A stretch of 64,000 nt of DNA from an uncultured Psychroserpens sp. (GTDB taxonomy: Bacteria > Bacteroidota > Bacteroidia > Flavobacteriales > Flavobacteriaceae): contig NZ_CANLNS010000003.1 in assembly GCF_947492715.1 (NCBI RefSeq), positions 124,001 to 188,000 of the forward strand, read 5' to 3'. A program made the position numbers and the translations under genes. Shown here one piece after another: positions 45,969 through 55,812 of this stretch; within the stretch, counting starts at the first letter, position 1, and every line of letters starts with the position of its first letter. The notes below the pieces were generated by a model. The model searched no databases, was not told the DNA's origin, and saw nothing but the letters and a program-made list of their open reading frames with translations.

Positions 45969-47312
45969 CTAAAACACTAAGCTAAATACAGAACCTTCGC
46001 CTTCTACGCTCTTTACCACAATTCTTCCGTTATGTAGTAGCATTATTTGCTTACAAAGGCTTAGTCCAATGCCACTACCTGTAGTTTTGCTAGTAAAAAA
46101 GGGAACAAATATATTTTCTAAAATATCCGATGGTATTCCAGAACCGTTGTCGTAGACTTTAATAACAATCTCTCTGTTTTGATTTTGTTCGGCTAGGATT
46201 TTGATTTTAGCGTCTTTCTTGTTTTTACATGCATCAACAGCGTTCAATATGAGATTAATTAATACTTGTTCGATGAGATGCGTATCAATATCTAATGATA
46301 GTTTTGGGCCTGAGATTTTAAATTCAACGTCAATATCCTTTGCTTGAATAGAAGGCGCCATTAGTAACTCAATATTGTCAAATAACTCTTTAATTTTAAC
46401 TTTTTGTAAGTTGAGCTTCGTCACTTTACTTAAGCTTCTATAGGTTTTAGCGAATTTCAAAAGGCCTTCACTTCGGTTTTTTATGGTTTTTATACCAGCA
46501 TTAAGATCTTCTAATTCTAAATGAGATGTTTGCGGATTCTCAATAGCCAGTTGTAAATTTCTTTGAAGTGTATCGGCAAGAGATGAAATAGGCGCAATAG
46601 AATTCATGATTTCATGCGTCATTACACTCAATAATTTTTTCCAAGATTCTGATTCATTCTTGTTTAAAGTACGATCTATATTTTGAATAACAACTAACTT
46701 AAAAGCATCATCATCTACCTGAAAAACAGTATCTGAAATCAAAATTTTAATATGCTCGTTTTGTAATGCAATAGAAATAGAGCTCGATTCCTTATGATAG
46801 GTTTCAAAAATGGTATTGTATAATTTGGGTTTTCTGTTTTCTACGAAACGAATGTTTTTAAAAGAAGGAACATCAAGAATTTCTCCAAATGACTCATTAC
46901 TCCAAAGTACATCGCCCGTCTCCAAATTATAGGCTATAATACCTATGTCTACCATTTCTAAAATCTTTTGCAGATAAACGTATTGCGCTTGATTTTTAGA
47001 GTTGATTTCTTTTATGGTTCTATTAATTTCGTTAAACCCTGTATATAAAAACCGAATGTCTTTTGGTCCTCTATCTTCTGGAAACCATCTCGAAAAATCG
47101 CGATACTTAACGGCTTCAAAAAAATCATCCATCACTACAAATCGTCGTTTTACGAATGTATAAGTGTTAATGATAAAATAGAGCAGTACAATACCTATAA
47201 TTACAGCATAGGTTGTTTTGTCTTTATAGATAACATAGCCCAAAGCAAGAATTCCACTAACAAGAATTAGTATTCTAAAAAATAATCTGAGAATATAACC
47301 TTTAAAGTTCAT
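45969..47312 (-). CDS. Sensor histidine kinase, NtrY/NtrB-like
   Basis: The 447-residue kinase has two N-terminal membrane helices (about 10-30 and 35-53), a HAMP-like/linker region and a PAS-like domain (about 108-215). The HisKA/HATPase core follows: His233 in MTHEIMNS, N-box NLILNAVDA, G1 VYDNGSGIP and G2 TTGSGIGLSL. Only a short loop separates the two helices, so the signal is probably membrane-embedded or cytoplasmic. It overlaps its response regulator by 11 nt. The pair is divergent from the efflux operon it likely controls. Confidence 0.92.
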   Translation of the reverse strand: MNFKGYILRLFFRILILVSGILALGYVIYKDKTTYAVIIGIVLLYFIINTYTFVKRRFVVMDDFFEAVKYRDFSRWFPEDRGPKDIRFLYTGFNEINRTIKEINSKNQAQYVYLQKILEMVDIGIIAYNLETGDVLWSNESFGEILDVPSFKNIRFVENRKPKLYNTIFETYHKESSSISIALQNEHIKILISDTVFQVDDDAFKLVVIQNIDRTLNKNESESWKKLLSVMTHEIMNSIAPISSLADTLQRNLQLAIENPQTSHLELEDLNAGIKTIKNRSEGLLKFAKTYRSLSKVTKLNLQKVKIKELFDNIELLMAPSIQAKDIDVEFKISGPKLSLDIDTHLIEQVLINLILNAVDACKNKKDAKIKILAEQNQNREIVIKVYDNGSGIPSDILENIFVPFFTSKTTGSGIGLSLCKQIMLLHNGRIVVKSVEGEGSVFSLVF

Positions 47313-48648
47313 ACTTGTCTAGTCGTCTATATAAAGCGGCTCTTGTAATACCAAGTTCTTTTGCAGATTTAGAAACGTTTCCTTTGTTTTTCTCCAACAC
47401 CGTGAGAATGGCATTTTTTTCTATATCATCTAAGTTTAAGCTAGTTGCTGATTTACTTTTGGTTGCAGAGCGTTCAATAGATGAAAATACCAAATCTTCT
47501 GGTTTTAGTACGCTGCCATCTGTCATAATAACAGCGCGTTCAAGCACATATTGAAGTTCTCTCACATTACCTGGGAAGTCATGCTTTTTTAGTTTTGAAA
47601 TAAAACCAGGATCAAAAGTAAAAGGTGTTTTATTATACTTTTCGGCATATAATGAAACAAAATGACGTGACAATTCGGTAATGTCTTTACCACGTTCTCT
47701 CAGTGGAGGAACAATAATATCAACAGTGTTTATTCTATAGATTAAATCCTTCCTGAATTTTTTTTCATCTGCCAATACTGAGGGATCTATGTTTGTAGCA
47801 CAAATTAACCTAATATCAACAGGAATCGACTCATTAGAACCTAATGGTGTAACTTGTCTGTTTTGTAGAACAGTTAAGAGTCTAACTTGTTGCCCTAAGC
47901 TAATATTGCCAATTTCATCTAAGAATAAAGTGCCACCATTTGCAGCTTCAAAACGTCCTTTTCTATCTTCCCTAGCATCTGTGAAAGCACCTTTCTTATA
48001 GCCAAATAATTCACTTTCAAAAAGTGTAGATGTGAGTGCTCCAACATCTACTTTTACAAAGGGTTTATTTTTCCTTTTAGAATTATCATGAAGTGCCCTT
48101 GCAATCAAGTCTTTACCTGTTCCGTTTTCGCCTAACACTAACACATTCGCATCGGTTGGTGCTACTTTTTTTAACTTAACAAAAACATCCTCCATAACAT
48201 CACTTTCTCCAATAATATCTAAGCTAGAGTTAAGGTGTTTCTTTTGTGTAGTTTTAGATTTTTTCTTTTCAAGAATGGTTGTTATGGTTTCAATGACTTT
48301 TTCATTCTTCCATGGCTTCATTAAAAAATCTGAAGCACCTTCTTTAAGCCCTCTTATAGCTAAGTCTATATCTGCGTAGGCTGTCATAAGTATAACAGCT
48401 GTTTCTGGTCTTTCATTTCGGATTTCATTCAACCAAAAAATGCCCTCGTTACCTGTGTTTACCAAGCCATTGAAGTTCATGTCTAAGATTATTACATCAA
48501 AACCTGTACGCTCTATTTGCGCATTAATATTGCTTGGGTTTTTTTCGGTGACAACACTTTTTACAAGCGGTTTTAATAAAAGGCGCAATGCTGTTAAGAC
48601 ATCTGCATCGTCATCAATAACTAATATTGTAGCTTCTTTTAATACCAT
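47302..48648 (-). CDS. Sigma-54-dependent response regulator, NtrC family
   Basis: The 448-residue activator has a receiver domain (acidic pair DDD 12-14, Asp56, Lys111), an AAA+ domain (Walker A GENGTGKD at 173-180, loop 220-225, Walker B LFLDEIGN) and a C-terminal Fis-type HTH (AKELGITRAALYRRLDKY). The sigma-54-contacting loop reads GAFTDA instead of GAFTGA. This substitution may alter sigma-54 contact. It is encoded upstream of the kinase and divergent from the adaptor gene, with three phased CCGAA repeats in between that are good candidates for its binding sites. Confidence 0.93.
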   Translation of the reverse strand: MVLKEATILVIDDDADVLTALRLLLKPLVKSVVTEKNPSNINAQIERTGFDVIILDMNFNGLVNTGNEGIFWLNEIRNERPETAVILMTAYADIDLAIRGLKEGASDFLMKPWKNEKVIETITTILEKKKSKTTQKKHLNSSLDIIGESDVMEDVFVKLKKVAPTDANVLVLGENGTGKDLIARALHDNSKRKNKPFVKVDVGALTSTLFESELFGYKKGAFTDAREDRKGRFEAANGGTLFLDEIGNISLGQQVRLLTVLQNRQVTPLGSNESIPVDIRLICATNIDPSVLADEKKFRKDLIYRINTVDIIVPPLRERGKDITELSRHFVSLYAEKYNKTPFTFDPGFISKLKKHDFPGNVRELQYVLERAVIMTDGSVLKPEDLVFSSIERSATKSKSATSLNLDDIEKNAILTVLEKNKGNVSKSAKELGITRAALYRRLDKYEL

Positions 48649-48703
48649 GTATACAATATTACAATATTATATTCAGCTTCGAAAGGCTCAAAAACCAAAA
48701 ATA

Positions 48704-48761
48704 TTCCGAAGTAAAAATATGTTCATTTCCGAACATAAAGTGTATCAAAACCGAACACTTT
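48704..48761. promoter_or_regulatory. Phased CCGAA(CA) repeats, candidate enhancer sites
   Basis: CCGAA occurs at 48706, 48729 and 48751, spaced 23 and 22 bp (about two helical turns). The middle copy is part of TGTTC-N6-GAACA (48720-48735). The third lies between AAAGTGT (48737-48743) and ACACTTT (48755-48761). All are about 50-120 bp upstream of the adaptor gene's candidate -24 element, the usual place for NtrC-type sites. Confidence 0.5.
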
Positions 48762-48809
48762 AATAATTCTTTAAAATAGTAAAATATTGATAATCAAAGC
48801 TGTAGATGT

Positions 48810-48826
48810 TTGGCATTATCTTCACT
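48810..48826 (+). promoter_or_regulatory. Weak sigma-54-like promoter of the efflux operon
   Basis: TTGGCAT-TATCT-TCACT keeps the -24 GG and the 12-bp spacing, but the -12 dinucleotide is AC instead of GC. The predicted start is about 20 nt before the ATG at 48855. The match alone is weak; the adjacent sigma-54 regulator and upstream repeats support it. Confidence 0.35.
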
Positions 48827-48854
48827 ATATATTAATCATATAAAAAAACAAAAC

Positions 48855-50105
48855 ATGGACGTTCCAATTCAGAAGAAAAAATTCTCAACAAAAAAACTCG
48901 GACTCATAGGAGGCGTAATAGGCATATTGGTGTTAATCGCTTATGTCATTATGCAAACTTCAGGAGGTTCTAAGTTGAATGTCGAAAAAGAACGTATTTC
49001 AATTAATACAGTTAGTAACGATGTGTTTCAAGAAAACATTCCAGTTAACGGAATTGTTCTACCCATCACAACAATATATTTGGATGCTTTGGAAGGCGGG
49101 AGAGTAGAGGAAAAATTTGTGGAAGATGGCGCTATTTTAAAGAAGGGAGAACCTATTCTAAGATTGTCTAATACAGATTTAGAATTGAGCCTCATCAATC
49201 AAGAGACTTCAGTATATAATTTGTTGACGCAAATGCAGATTTCTCAAAATGCTGCGCGTCAAAATACAATTAATAGACAAAATCAATTTACCGACGTTGA
49301 AAATAACTTAATTGAAGCAAAACGTGTTTATGATCTCAACAAACGTCTATATGATAAAGGGGCTATTGGGCGCATGGATTATGAATCGTCAAAGAATAAT
49401 TTCGACTACCAAAAAGAACGTATGAAATTGGCAAAACAAGTTTTGTCAGAAGACTCTATATCTACAAAATTAGAGGTTAGCCAGGCAAGAAGTTCATATT
49501 CAAGAACGCAAAGTGCTCTAGAACTGATGAGAAAAAAAGTAGGGGATCTAGTTGTAAAAGCTCCAATTGATGGACAGTTAACTTCATTAGATGCGGAAAT
49601 TGGACAATCGATTAATAAAGGAACACGATTAGGACAGGTTGACGTACTTAGCGGTTATAAGGTAAGAGTAGATATAGACGAACATTATATTTCAAGAATT
49701 TATACTGGGCAAACAGGAACAGCTGTGCTTAACGGTAAGACTTATACTTTAATTATTAAAAAAGTATTTACACAAGTCACTAATGGTCGTTTTCAAGTGG
49801 ATATGCAATTTGAAAAGGATGTTCCTGAAGGCATTAGACGCGGTCAGAACTTGCAGATTAGAGTGGCGTTAAGTGCAGAGAAAGAAGCCTTGTTAGTTGC
49901 TAAGGGTGGTTTTTTTCAGAAAACAGGGGGAAACTGGATTTTTAAAGTGAGCGAAGATGGAAACAGTGCTTACAAAGTAAACATTCGATTAGGAAGTCAA
50001 AATACAGAATACTATGAAGTTGTAGAAGGTTTAAACCCAGGAGATAAAGTGGTTACCTCTAGCTACGATTCATTTGGTGATACCGAAGAACTTATATTAA
50101 AATAA
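48855..50105 (+). CDS. Membrane-fusion (HlyD/RND-type) efflux adaptor
   Basis: The 416-residue periplasmic adaptor has an N-terminal membrane anchor (about 17-35). A lipoyl/barrel-sandwich domain is split by a coiled-coil hairpin (about 110-225, rich in Gln, Asn and Arg), with VKAPIDGQLTSLDAEIGQ returning to the barrel. Beta-barrel and membrane-proximal domains follow. It links inner-membrane MacB-type permeases to a TolC-like outer-membrane channel. The upstream in-frame TTG at 48810 lies in the promoter, so the ATG at 48855 is used. It heads the efflux operon. Confidence 0.9.
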   Translation: MDVPIQKKKFSTKKLGLIGGVIGILVLIAYVIMQTSGGSKLNVEKERISINTVSNDVFQENIPVNGIVLPITTIYLDALEGGRVEEKFVEDGAILKKGEPILRLSNTDLELSLINQETSVYNLLTQMQISQNAARQNTINRQNQFTDVENNLIEAKRVYDLNKRLYDKGAIGRMDYESSKNNFDYQKERMKLAKQVLSEDSISTKLEVSQARSSYSRTQSALELMRKKVGDLVVKAPIDGQLTSLDAEIGQSINKGTRLGQVDVLSGYKVRVDIDEHYISRIYTGQTGTAVLNGKTYTLIIKKVFTQVTNGRFQVDMQFEKDVPEGIRRGQNLQIRVALSAEKEALLVAKGGFFQKTGGNWIFKVSEDGNSAYKVNIRLGSQNTEYYEVVEGLNPGDKVVTSSYDSFGDTEELILK

Positions 50106-50131
50106 AATCAGTCAATAAACACATAAATACA

Positions 50132-50809
50132 ATGATACAAATTACGGACTTAGAGAAATTTTACAGAACAGAAGAAGTTCAAACCATTGCCTTAAACAAA
50201 TTGTCATTTGGCGTAAAGCAAGGTGAGTTTGTTGCTATAATGGGGCCTTCAGGTTGTGGTAAATCAACACTGTTAAACATTTTAGGATTATTAGATGATC
50301 CTGATAGCGGAAGTTTCAAGTTTAACGGCGAAGAGGTTGCAGGTTATAATGAACGAAAGCGTTCAGAATTGAGAAAACATAATATTGGTTTTGTGTTTCA
50401 GAGTTTTAATCTAATCGATGAACTTACCGTTTTTGAAAACGTTGAGCTGCCTTTAATTTATACCGGAGTAAAACCTGCAGATCGTAAAAAACAAGTTGAA
50501 GCTGTTTTAGAAAAAATGCAAATCATGCATCGTAGAAATCACTTTCCTCAACAATTATCTGGAGGTCAACAGCAACGTGTAGCAGTGGCAAGGGCTGTAG
50601 TGAATAAACCAAAATTAATTCTTGCCGATGAGCCTACAGGAAATTTAGATAGTACAAATGGTAATGAGGTTATGGATTTATTAATTGACCTCAATGAAGC
50701 CGGTACAACAATTATAATGGTAACACATAGTGAACATGACGCAAAGTATAGTCATAGGATTATTAGAATGTTAGATGGACAAAAAGTAACAGAGAACATT
50801 TTGAACTAA
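50132..50809 (+). CDS. ABC transporter ATP-binding protein (MacB/LolD type)
   Basis: The 225-residue ATPase has a complete catalytic set: Walker A GPSGCGKST (38-46), the MacB-type [20 protein letters not shown] region, signature LSGGQQQR, Walker [14 protein letters not shown] with intact D-loop, and H-loop VTHSEHD. It energises the FtsX/MacB-family permeases encoded next. It follows the adaptor by 26 nt; a 125-nt gap with a strong hairpin precedes the first permease. Confidence 0.93.
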   Translation: MIQITDLEKFYRTEEVQTIALNKLSFGVKQGEFVAIMGPSGCGKSTLLNILGLLDDPDSGSFKFNGEEVAGYNERKRSELRKHNIGFVFQSFNLIDELTVFENVELPLIYTGVKPADRKKQVEAVLEKMQIMHRRNHFPQQLSGGQQQRVAVARAVVNKPKLILADEPTGNLDSTNGNEVMDLLIDLNEAGTTIIMVTHSEHDAKYSHRIIRMLDGQKVTENILN

Positions 50810-50845
50810 AAACAATCATCAATCAAATAATCATTAGGCTTTTGT

Positions 50846-50889
50846 CACTTCAGTATAGACTTAATCAATCAACTATTTATACTGAAGTG
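50846..50889 (+). repeat. 12-bp inverted repeat between ATPase and first permease
   Basis: CACTTCAGTATA (50846-50857) pairs perfectly with TATACTGAAGTG (50878-50889) around a 20-nt loop. A further GCTTT/AAAGC extends it across a small bulge. There is no T-tract, so it is more likely an mRNA processing or stability element or an operator than a terminator. Confidence 0.6.
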
Positions 50890-50933
50890 TTAAAGCTCAT
50901 CAAATTAAAAACGAACAGTAATCTTTAGAAATC

Positions 50934-53339
50934 ATGCTAAAAAATTATTTCAAAATAGCGTTTAGAAACCTTCTTAAAAACAAGGTGTATTCATTTATTA
51001 ATATTTCTGGATTAGCTATTGGTATGGCGGCAACAATGCTTATAGGGCTATGGGTTTATGATGAGCTTAGTTATGATGATTATTTTAAAGATAAGGCAAC
51101 TATAGCACAAGTTTTTCAACACGAAACCAACAATAATGAAACCGATACGTCGCCAGCAATCCCGAGACCTCTAGAGTTTGCTTTGCGTGAAAATCATAAT
51201 GATAATTTTGAACACATCATTATGTCCTCTTGGGAGCAATCAAGATATCTTAAGCATGGTGAGGTTAATATTTATACCACTGGAAATGCGATGCAAGAAG
51301 CTGCGCCAGAAATGCTAAACCTGGAAATTATTGAAGGTGTTAGGGATGGCTTGAAAGAAAAAAACGCTCTTATGATTTCGGAATCTACAGCAAAAGCGCT
51401 GTTTGGATCTGATGTTGCCATTGGAAAAATTGTGAAGGTCAATAATGAACACGATTTAGTTGTTACGAGTGTTTATAAAGATATTCCTAAAAACAATTCG
51501 TTTAGCGATATGGAGTATATCATGCCATGGAAACATTATATCACTACGCAGCCTTGGTTAGAACGAGCGAAAAACTCTTGGGGAAATAGCTCGTTTCAAT
51601 GTTTCGTACAGATTAATAATAATACAGCGATGGACGCAGTTTCTGATAAGATCAGAGATGTGAAAAAGATTGGTGATCCTGGTGAAGCAGAATTTAATCC
51701 GGAAATGTTTCTGTTTCCTATGAAAGATTGGTATTTAAGAGCAGATTTTGAAAATGGAGTGCAATCTGGAGGGCGTATTGAAAATGTGTGGTTATTTGGT
51801 GTCATAGGTTTGTTTATTCTAATTCTGGCATGTATTAATTTTATCAATTTAAGCACTGCGCGCTCAGAAAAAAGAGCTACTGAAGTTGGTATTAGAAAAT
51901 CGATAGGATCTCAGCGAGGGCAATTAATATTTCAATTTTTAACAGAGTCATTTCTAATTGTATTGTTATCATTTGTATTTGCCGTAGGCATCGTTATCTT
52001 ATTTTTAAATGGGTTTAATAATTTAGCGAGTAAAGCCATTGTTTTTCCTTGGGCTAACCCTATGTTCTGGATGGTCTCTTTAGGTTTTATAATACTTACA
52101 GCCTTTTTATCGGGAAGTTATCCTGCATTGTACTTATCTTCTTTTAACCCAGTGGCAGTCTTAAAAGGAACTTTTAAAGCTGGACGCTATTCATCCTTAC
52201 CAAGAAAAGTACTTGTTGTTACACAATTTACGGTATCTATAGCATTGATTATTGGAACGCTCGTTGTCATGAATCAAATTCAATTTAGTAAAGATCGGCC
52301 TGTAGGATATGATAAAGAGGGTTTGCTTCAAATTCCTGTAATGAGTTCAGAATTTGTTGGAAAGCACGAAACAATGCGAACACAGTTTATTGCTTCTGGA
52401 GGTGCTGTTAGTATGACCACCCTGAGCAGTCCAACAACAAGTGTATGGTCTAATCGAAGTGGTTATACATGGGAAGGGAAACCTGAAGGCTTTCAAGAAG
52501 ATCTCGCCCATACGTCTGTTAATTATGATTTTGTGGAAACTTTGGGATTAAAACTTATAGAAGGCAGAGGGTTTTCACGAGAATTTGCAACCGATTCAAA
52601 TGCTGTGATTATTAATAAAACAGCTGCAAGTTATATGGGCCTAACTAATCCGATAGGAACATTAATTAGAGACTCTGATGTTGGTGATCCTAACCCTGAA
52701 CCACCTTTGAAGATTATCGGAGTTGTTGAAGATATGATAGTACAATCTCCATATAGTCCAGTAAAACAAGCCATGTATCCTTTTGAAAAATACGGTAACA
52801 TAGCCTTTTACAACCTTAGGCTAAATCCAGAGAAAAGTACAGGTGAAAATTTAGAAATTATTAAAGGCGTTTTTAAAAAGAATTTCCCAAATACACCTTT
52901 TGACTATCAATTTGTAGATCAAGAATATGGTAAGAAATTCAGATCAGAAGAGCGCATTGCAAGTTTAGCGAAAGTCTTTACCATATTGGCAATTTTTATA
53001 AGCTGCTTGGGACTATTTGGATTAGCATCTTTTGTTGCAGAACAGCGCACCAAAGAAATAGGAGTTAGAAAAGTATTAGGGGCATCAATTAGTCAATTGT
53101 GGTTATTACTTTCAAAAGATTTTATAACACTAGTTGTGATATCACTTTTAGTGGCTTCTCCTCTGGCTTATTATGTGATGGGACAATGGTTGCAGAAGTT
53201 TAGTTATCGCACATCTGTAGGTTGGGATGTGTTTGCTGTCGCCTGTATAGGTGCCTTAGTAATCACATTAATTACTGTGAGTTTTCAAGCTATAAAAGCG
53301 GCAACAGCGAATCCAGTGAAATCATTACGTACAGAATAA
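50934..53339 (+). CDS. FtsX/MacB-like ABC permease, copy 1
   Basis: The 801-residue permease has an N-terminal membrane helix (about 18-40, ISGLAIGMAATMLIG), a periplasmic MacB-core domain (about 45-275) and three helices of the FtsX domain (about 290-400). A second periplasmic domain (about 455-670) and three C-terminal helices (about 675-795) complete it. The cytoplasmic coupling motifs ATEVGIRKSIGS and TKEIGVRKVLGAS are present. It is full length. Sequence resembles copy 3 more than copy 2. It probably extrudes or moves lipids, peptides or toxins using the upstream ATPase; the substrate is unknown. Confidence 0.92.
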   Translation: MLKNYFKIAFRNLLKNKVYSFINISGLAIGMAATMLIGLWVYDELSYDDYFKDKATIAQVFQHETNNNETDTSPAIPRPLEFALRENHNDNFEHIIMSSWEQSRYLKHGEVNIYTTGNAMQEAAPEMLNLEIIEGVRDGLKEKNALMISESTAKALFGSDVAIGKIVKVNNEHDLVVTSVYKDIPKNNSFSDMEYIMPWKHYITTQPWLERAKNSWGNSSFQCFVQINNNTAMDAVSDKIRDVKKIGDPGEAEFNPEMFLFPMKDWYLRADFENGVQSGGRIENVWLFGVIGLFILILACINFINLSTARSEKRATEVGIRKSIGSQRGQLIFQFLTESFLIVLLSFVFAVGIVILFLNGFNNLASKAIVFPWANPMFWMVSLGFIILTAFLSGSYPALYLSSFNPVAVLKGTFKAGRYSSLPRKVLVVTQFTVSIALIIGTLVVMNQIQFSKDRPVGYDKEGLLQIPVMSSEFVGKHETMRTQFIASGGAVSMTTLSSPTTSVWSNRSGYTWEGKPEGFQEDLAHTSVNYDFVETLGLKLIEGRGFSREFATDSNAVIINKTAASYMGLTNPIGTLIRDSDVGDPNPEPPLKIIGVVEDMIVQSPYSPVKQAMYPFEKYGNIAFYNLRLNPEKSTGENLEIIKGVFKKNFPNTPFDYQFVDQEYGKKFRSEERIASLAKVFTILAIFISCLGLFGLASFVAEQRTKEIGVRKVLGASISQLWLLLSKDFITLVVISLLVASPLAYYVMGQWLQKFSYRTSVGWDVFAVACIGALVITLITVSFQAIKAATANPVKSLRTE

Positions 53340-53364
53340 TCATCAATCAAAAAATAGAGCAGTT

Positions 53365-55812
53365 ATGATTAAAAATTATATCAAAATAGCATGGAGAAAC
53401 ATCATGAAGCAGAAAGTGTTTTCTCTAATTAATGTTATTGGTCTTACCATAGGCTTAAGTGCGTCTTTTGTAATTGGTTTGATGATTTTTTATGATACCA
53501 CTTTTGATAACTTTCATAACGATGGAGATCGAATTTATAGAGTAGTAACAAATTTTGGTAGCCCAGATGGAGATGATTATAATTCTGGAGTGACACTTGC
53601 TTTAGAAGATGCTATTAAAGAAGATCTAAACTTTGAAATCATAAGCGGATTCTATATAGAAAGACCAGCAATAGTTGAAAACAAAGACAATAATTCTGAG
53701 TTCAAATGGCCTAACTTCGTTGTTTATACTGATAAAAATTATTTTGAAATTTTCGATTACAATTTTTTGGCAGGAGATGAAGTAGAGGTCTTGTCGAAGC
53801 CAAACACAGTAATTTTAACTGAGAAGCGAGCGGCGGATTATTTTCCCGAATTGAAACCGGCAGAAGTCATTGGAAAAACTTTAGTTTATAATGATTCATT
53901 ACAGATAACAGTTACAGGAATTGTTGAAAATTTTAAACAACGAACAGATGTCGTTTTCGAAGAATTTATATCTCGACCAACGCTATTACAAACAAGATTA
54001 AGGCAAGATGTTTTAAATAAAAATTGGAACAATACAAATTCGGCCTCTCAGCTTTTCGTTAAGGTTTCTGAATCTGCTAATTTCGAAACCATTCAAAAGC
54101 GTTTTGATGAACTAACTTTAGAGCATAGAAGTGAAGATGCAAAAAAATATAACAACACAAGAACCTTTGAGTTACAGCCATTAAGTGATATTCATTTTAA
54201 CGAAAATTATGGAATCTACGATTGGAGTAAAGGGCAGGCTAGTAAATCATTATTAACTAATTTGGCCTTAGTAGCTTTGTTTTTATTGGTGTTGGGTTGT
54301 ATTAATTTTATTAACCTTAACACTGCGCAAGCATCCCAACGCGCAAAAGAAATAGGTATTAGAAAAACTTTAGGAAGCTCTAGAAAACAACTTATAGGGC
54401 AATTTATGGGAGAAACATTTTTGTTGGTTTTTCTATCGGCCATATTATCACTTTTACTATCAAAGTGGTTAATTAGTGTGTTTTCAGATTTTATTCCAGA
54501 AGGTCTAGAGTTTGAACTTTTTAAATCTCCAATAATTATTCTAGGGATTATTATTTTACTCCTAATCGTTACAATTTTATCAGGATTTTATCCTGCACTT
54601 GTTTTGTCGAAGTTTAATGCTGTCTCTGTTTTACAAAACCGTTTATCAGTAGGAGAAAATAAAGTGAAACTAAGAAAGTACTTAACTGTGTTTCAGTTTA
54701 CCATTGCTCAAGTGTTTATAATCGCAACATTATTGGTAGGTAAACAAATTAATTTTCTACTTAGCAAAGATATGGGTTTCAAGACCAACGCCATTGTTTC
54801 GGTATATAGCCCTAGAGGAGAACGAGAAGTCTCTAAGAAAAAAATTTATGCCGAGAAGTTAAGAGGTATACCAGAAATAAAGGGCATTAGTATAGGCGGT
54901 AATCCTCCAGCATCATTTTCAACTAGTACAACAAATGCGTCATATGTTGATGGTGATAAAGAGGTCACATCTGAGTTGCAATTTATACATGGAGATACTA
55001 ATTATTTAGATGTTTTTGAATTGAATTTACTCGCAGGACGTGTGCATAGAAATGATACTGTAAGAGAGTTAGTTATTAACGAGACATTTGGCAGAATACT
55101 TGGTTTTCAGAGCCCAGAAGAAGCTATTGGTAAAAATGTCGTTTTAAGTGGAGAAAATATACCTGTAGTTGGAGTTATGTCCGATTTTCATCAACGCTCT
55201 TTAAAAACAGGAATAGAGCCAATGGCTTTAATAGGAGATTGGTATCGCCCAAGGTTTAGTCAGTTTCAAGCCCTTCATATTTCATTTAAAAATGAATCTT
55301 CAGAAGGATTGAAACGTACATTGACTAAAATTGAAAATGCCTATAAAACTGTATATACTGAAGTAGATGATTATCAATTAATCTTTATGGATGAAACCAT
55401 TCAGCAATTTTATAGTCGTGAAGAAAAAGTGTCTAAATTACTAAACTGGGCAACAGGATTATCAATTTTGATTAGTTCTCTAGGGTTACTCGGACTCGTA
55501 ATTTACACTACAAATAGACGTGTAAAAGAAATTGGAGTAAGAAAGGTTTTAGGTGCTTCACTCTTACAAATTAACACACTACTGTGTAAAGAATTTTTAA
55601 TCTTAGTTGCTATCGCTTTTGTAGTTGCTGTTCCAATAGCTTGGTATGGCATTAGTAGCTGGCTTCAAGATTTTACTTATAAAACTGGCATAAGTTTTTG
55701 GGTGTTTTTAATTAGTGGAAGTGCCATGATATTATTTGCACTTATTGTAATTAGTGCAAAAACCTTACATGCAGCAAACACAAATCCAGTAAACTCACTA
55801 AGATCAGAATAA
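53365..55812 (+). CDS. FtsX/MacB-like ABC permease, copy 2
   Basis: The 815-residue protein has the same architecture as its neighbours: helix at about 20-42, a large periplasmic domain, FtsX helices at about 295-410, a second periplasmic domain and three helices at about 690-805. The coupling motifs are AKEIGIRKTLGSS and VKEIGVRKVLGAS. It is the most divergent of the three and starts 25 nt after copy 1. Whether the three permeases form heteromers or separate pumps cannot be told. Confidence 0.92.
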   Translation: MIKNYIKIAWRNIMKQKVFSLINVIGLTIGLSASFVIGLMIFYDTTFDNFHNDGDRIYRVVTNFGSPDGDDYNSGVTLALEDAIKEDLNFEIISGFYIERPAIVENKDNNSEFKWPNFVVYTDKNYFEIFDYNFLAGDEVEVLSKPNTVILTEKRAADYFPELKPAEVIGKTLVYNDSLQITVTGIVENFKQRTDVVFEEFISRPTLLQTRLRQDVLNKNWNNTNSASQLFVKVSESANFETIQKRFDELTLEHRSEDAKKYNNTRTFELQPLSDIHFNENYGIYDWSKGQASKSLLTNLALVALFLLVLGCINFINLNTAQASQRAKEIGIRKTLGSSRKQLIGQFMGETFLLVFLSAILSLLLSKWLISVFSDFIPEGLEFELFKSPIIILGIIILLLIVTILSGFYPALVLSKFNAVSVLQNRLSVGENKVKLRKYLTVFQFTIAQVFIIATLLVGKQINFLLSKDMGFKTNAIVSVYSPRGEREVSKKKIYAEKLRGIPEIKGISIGGNPPASFSTSTTNASYVDGDKEVTSELQFIHGDTNYLDVFELNLLAGRVHRNDTVRELVINETFGRILGFQSPEEAIGKNVVLSGENIPVVGVMSDFHQRSLKTGIEPMALIGDWYRPRFSQFQALHISFKNESSEGLKRTLTKIENAYKTVYTEVDDYQLIFMDETIQQFYSREEKVSKLLNWATGLSILISSLGLLGLVIYTTNRRVKEIGVRKVLGASLLQINTLLCKEFLILVAIAFVVAVPIAWYGISSWLQDFTYKTGISFWVFLISGSAMILFALIVISAKTLHAANTNPVNSLRSE

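Noticed and set aside
48810-48854. N-terminal extension of the efflux adaptor
   Set aside because: It begins with TTG within the putative -24/-12 promoter; the ATG at 48855 is better.
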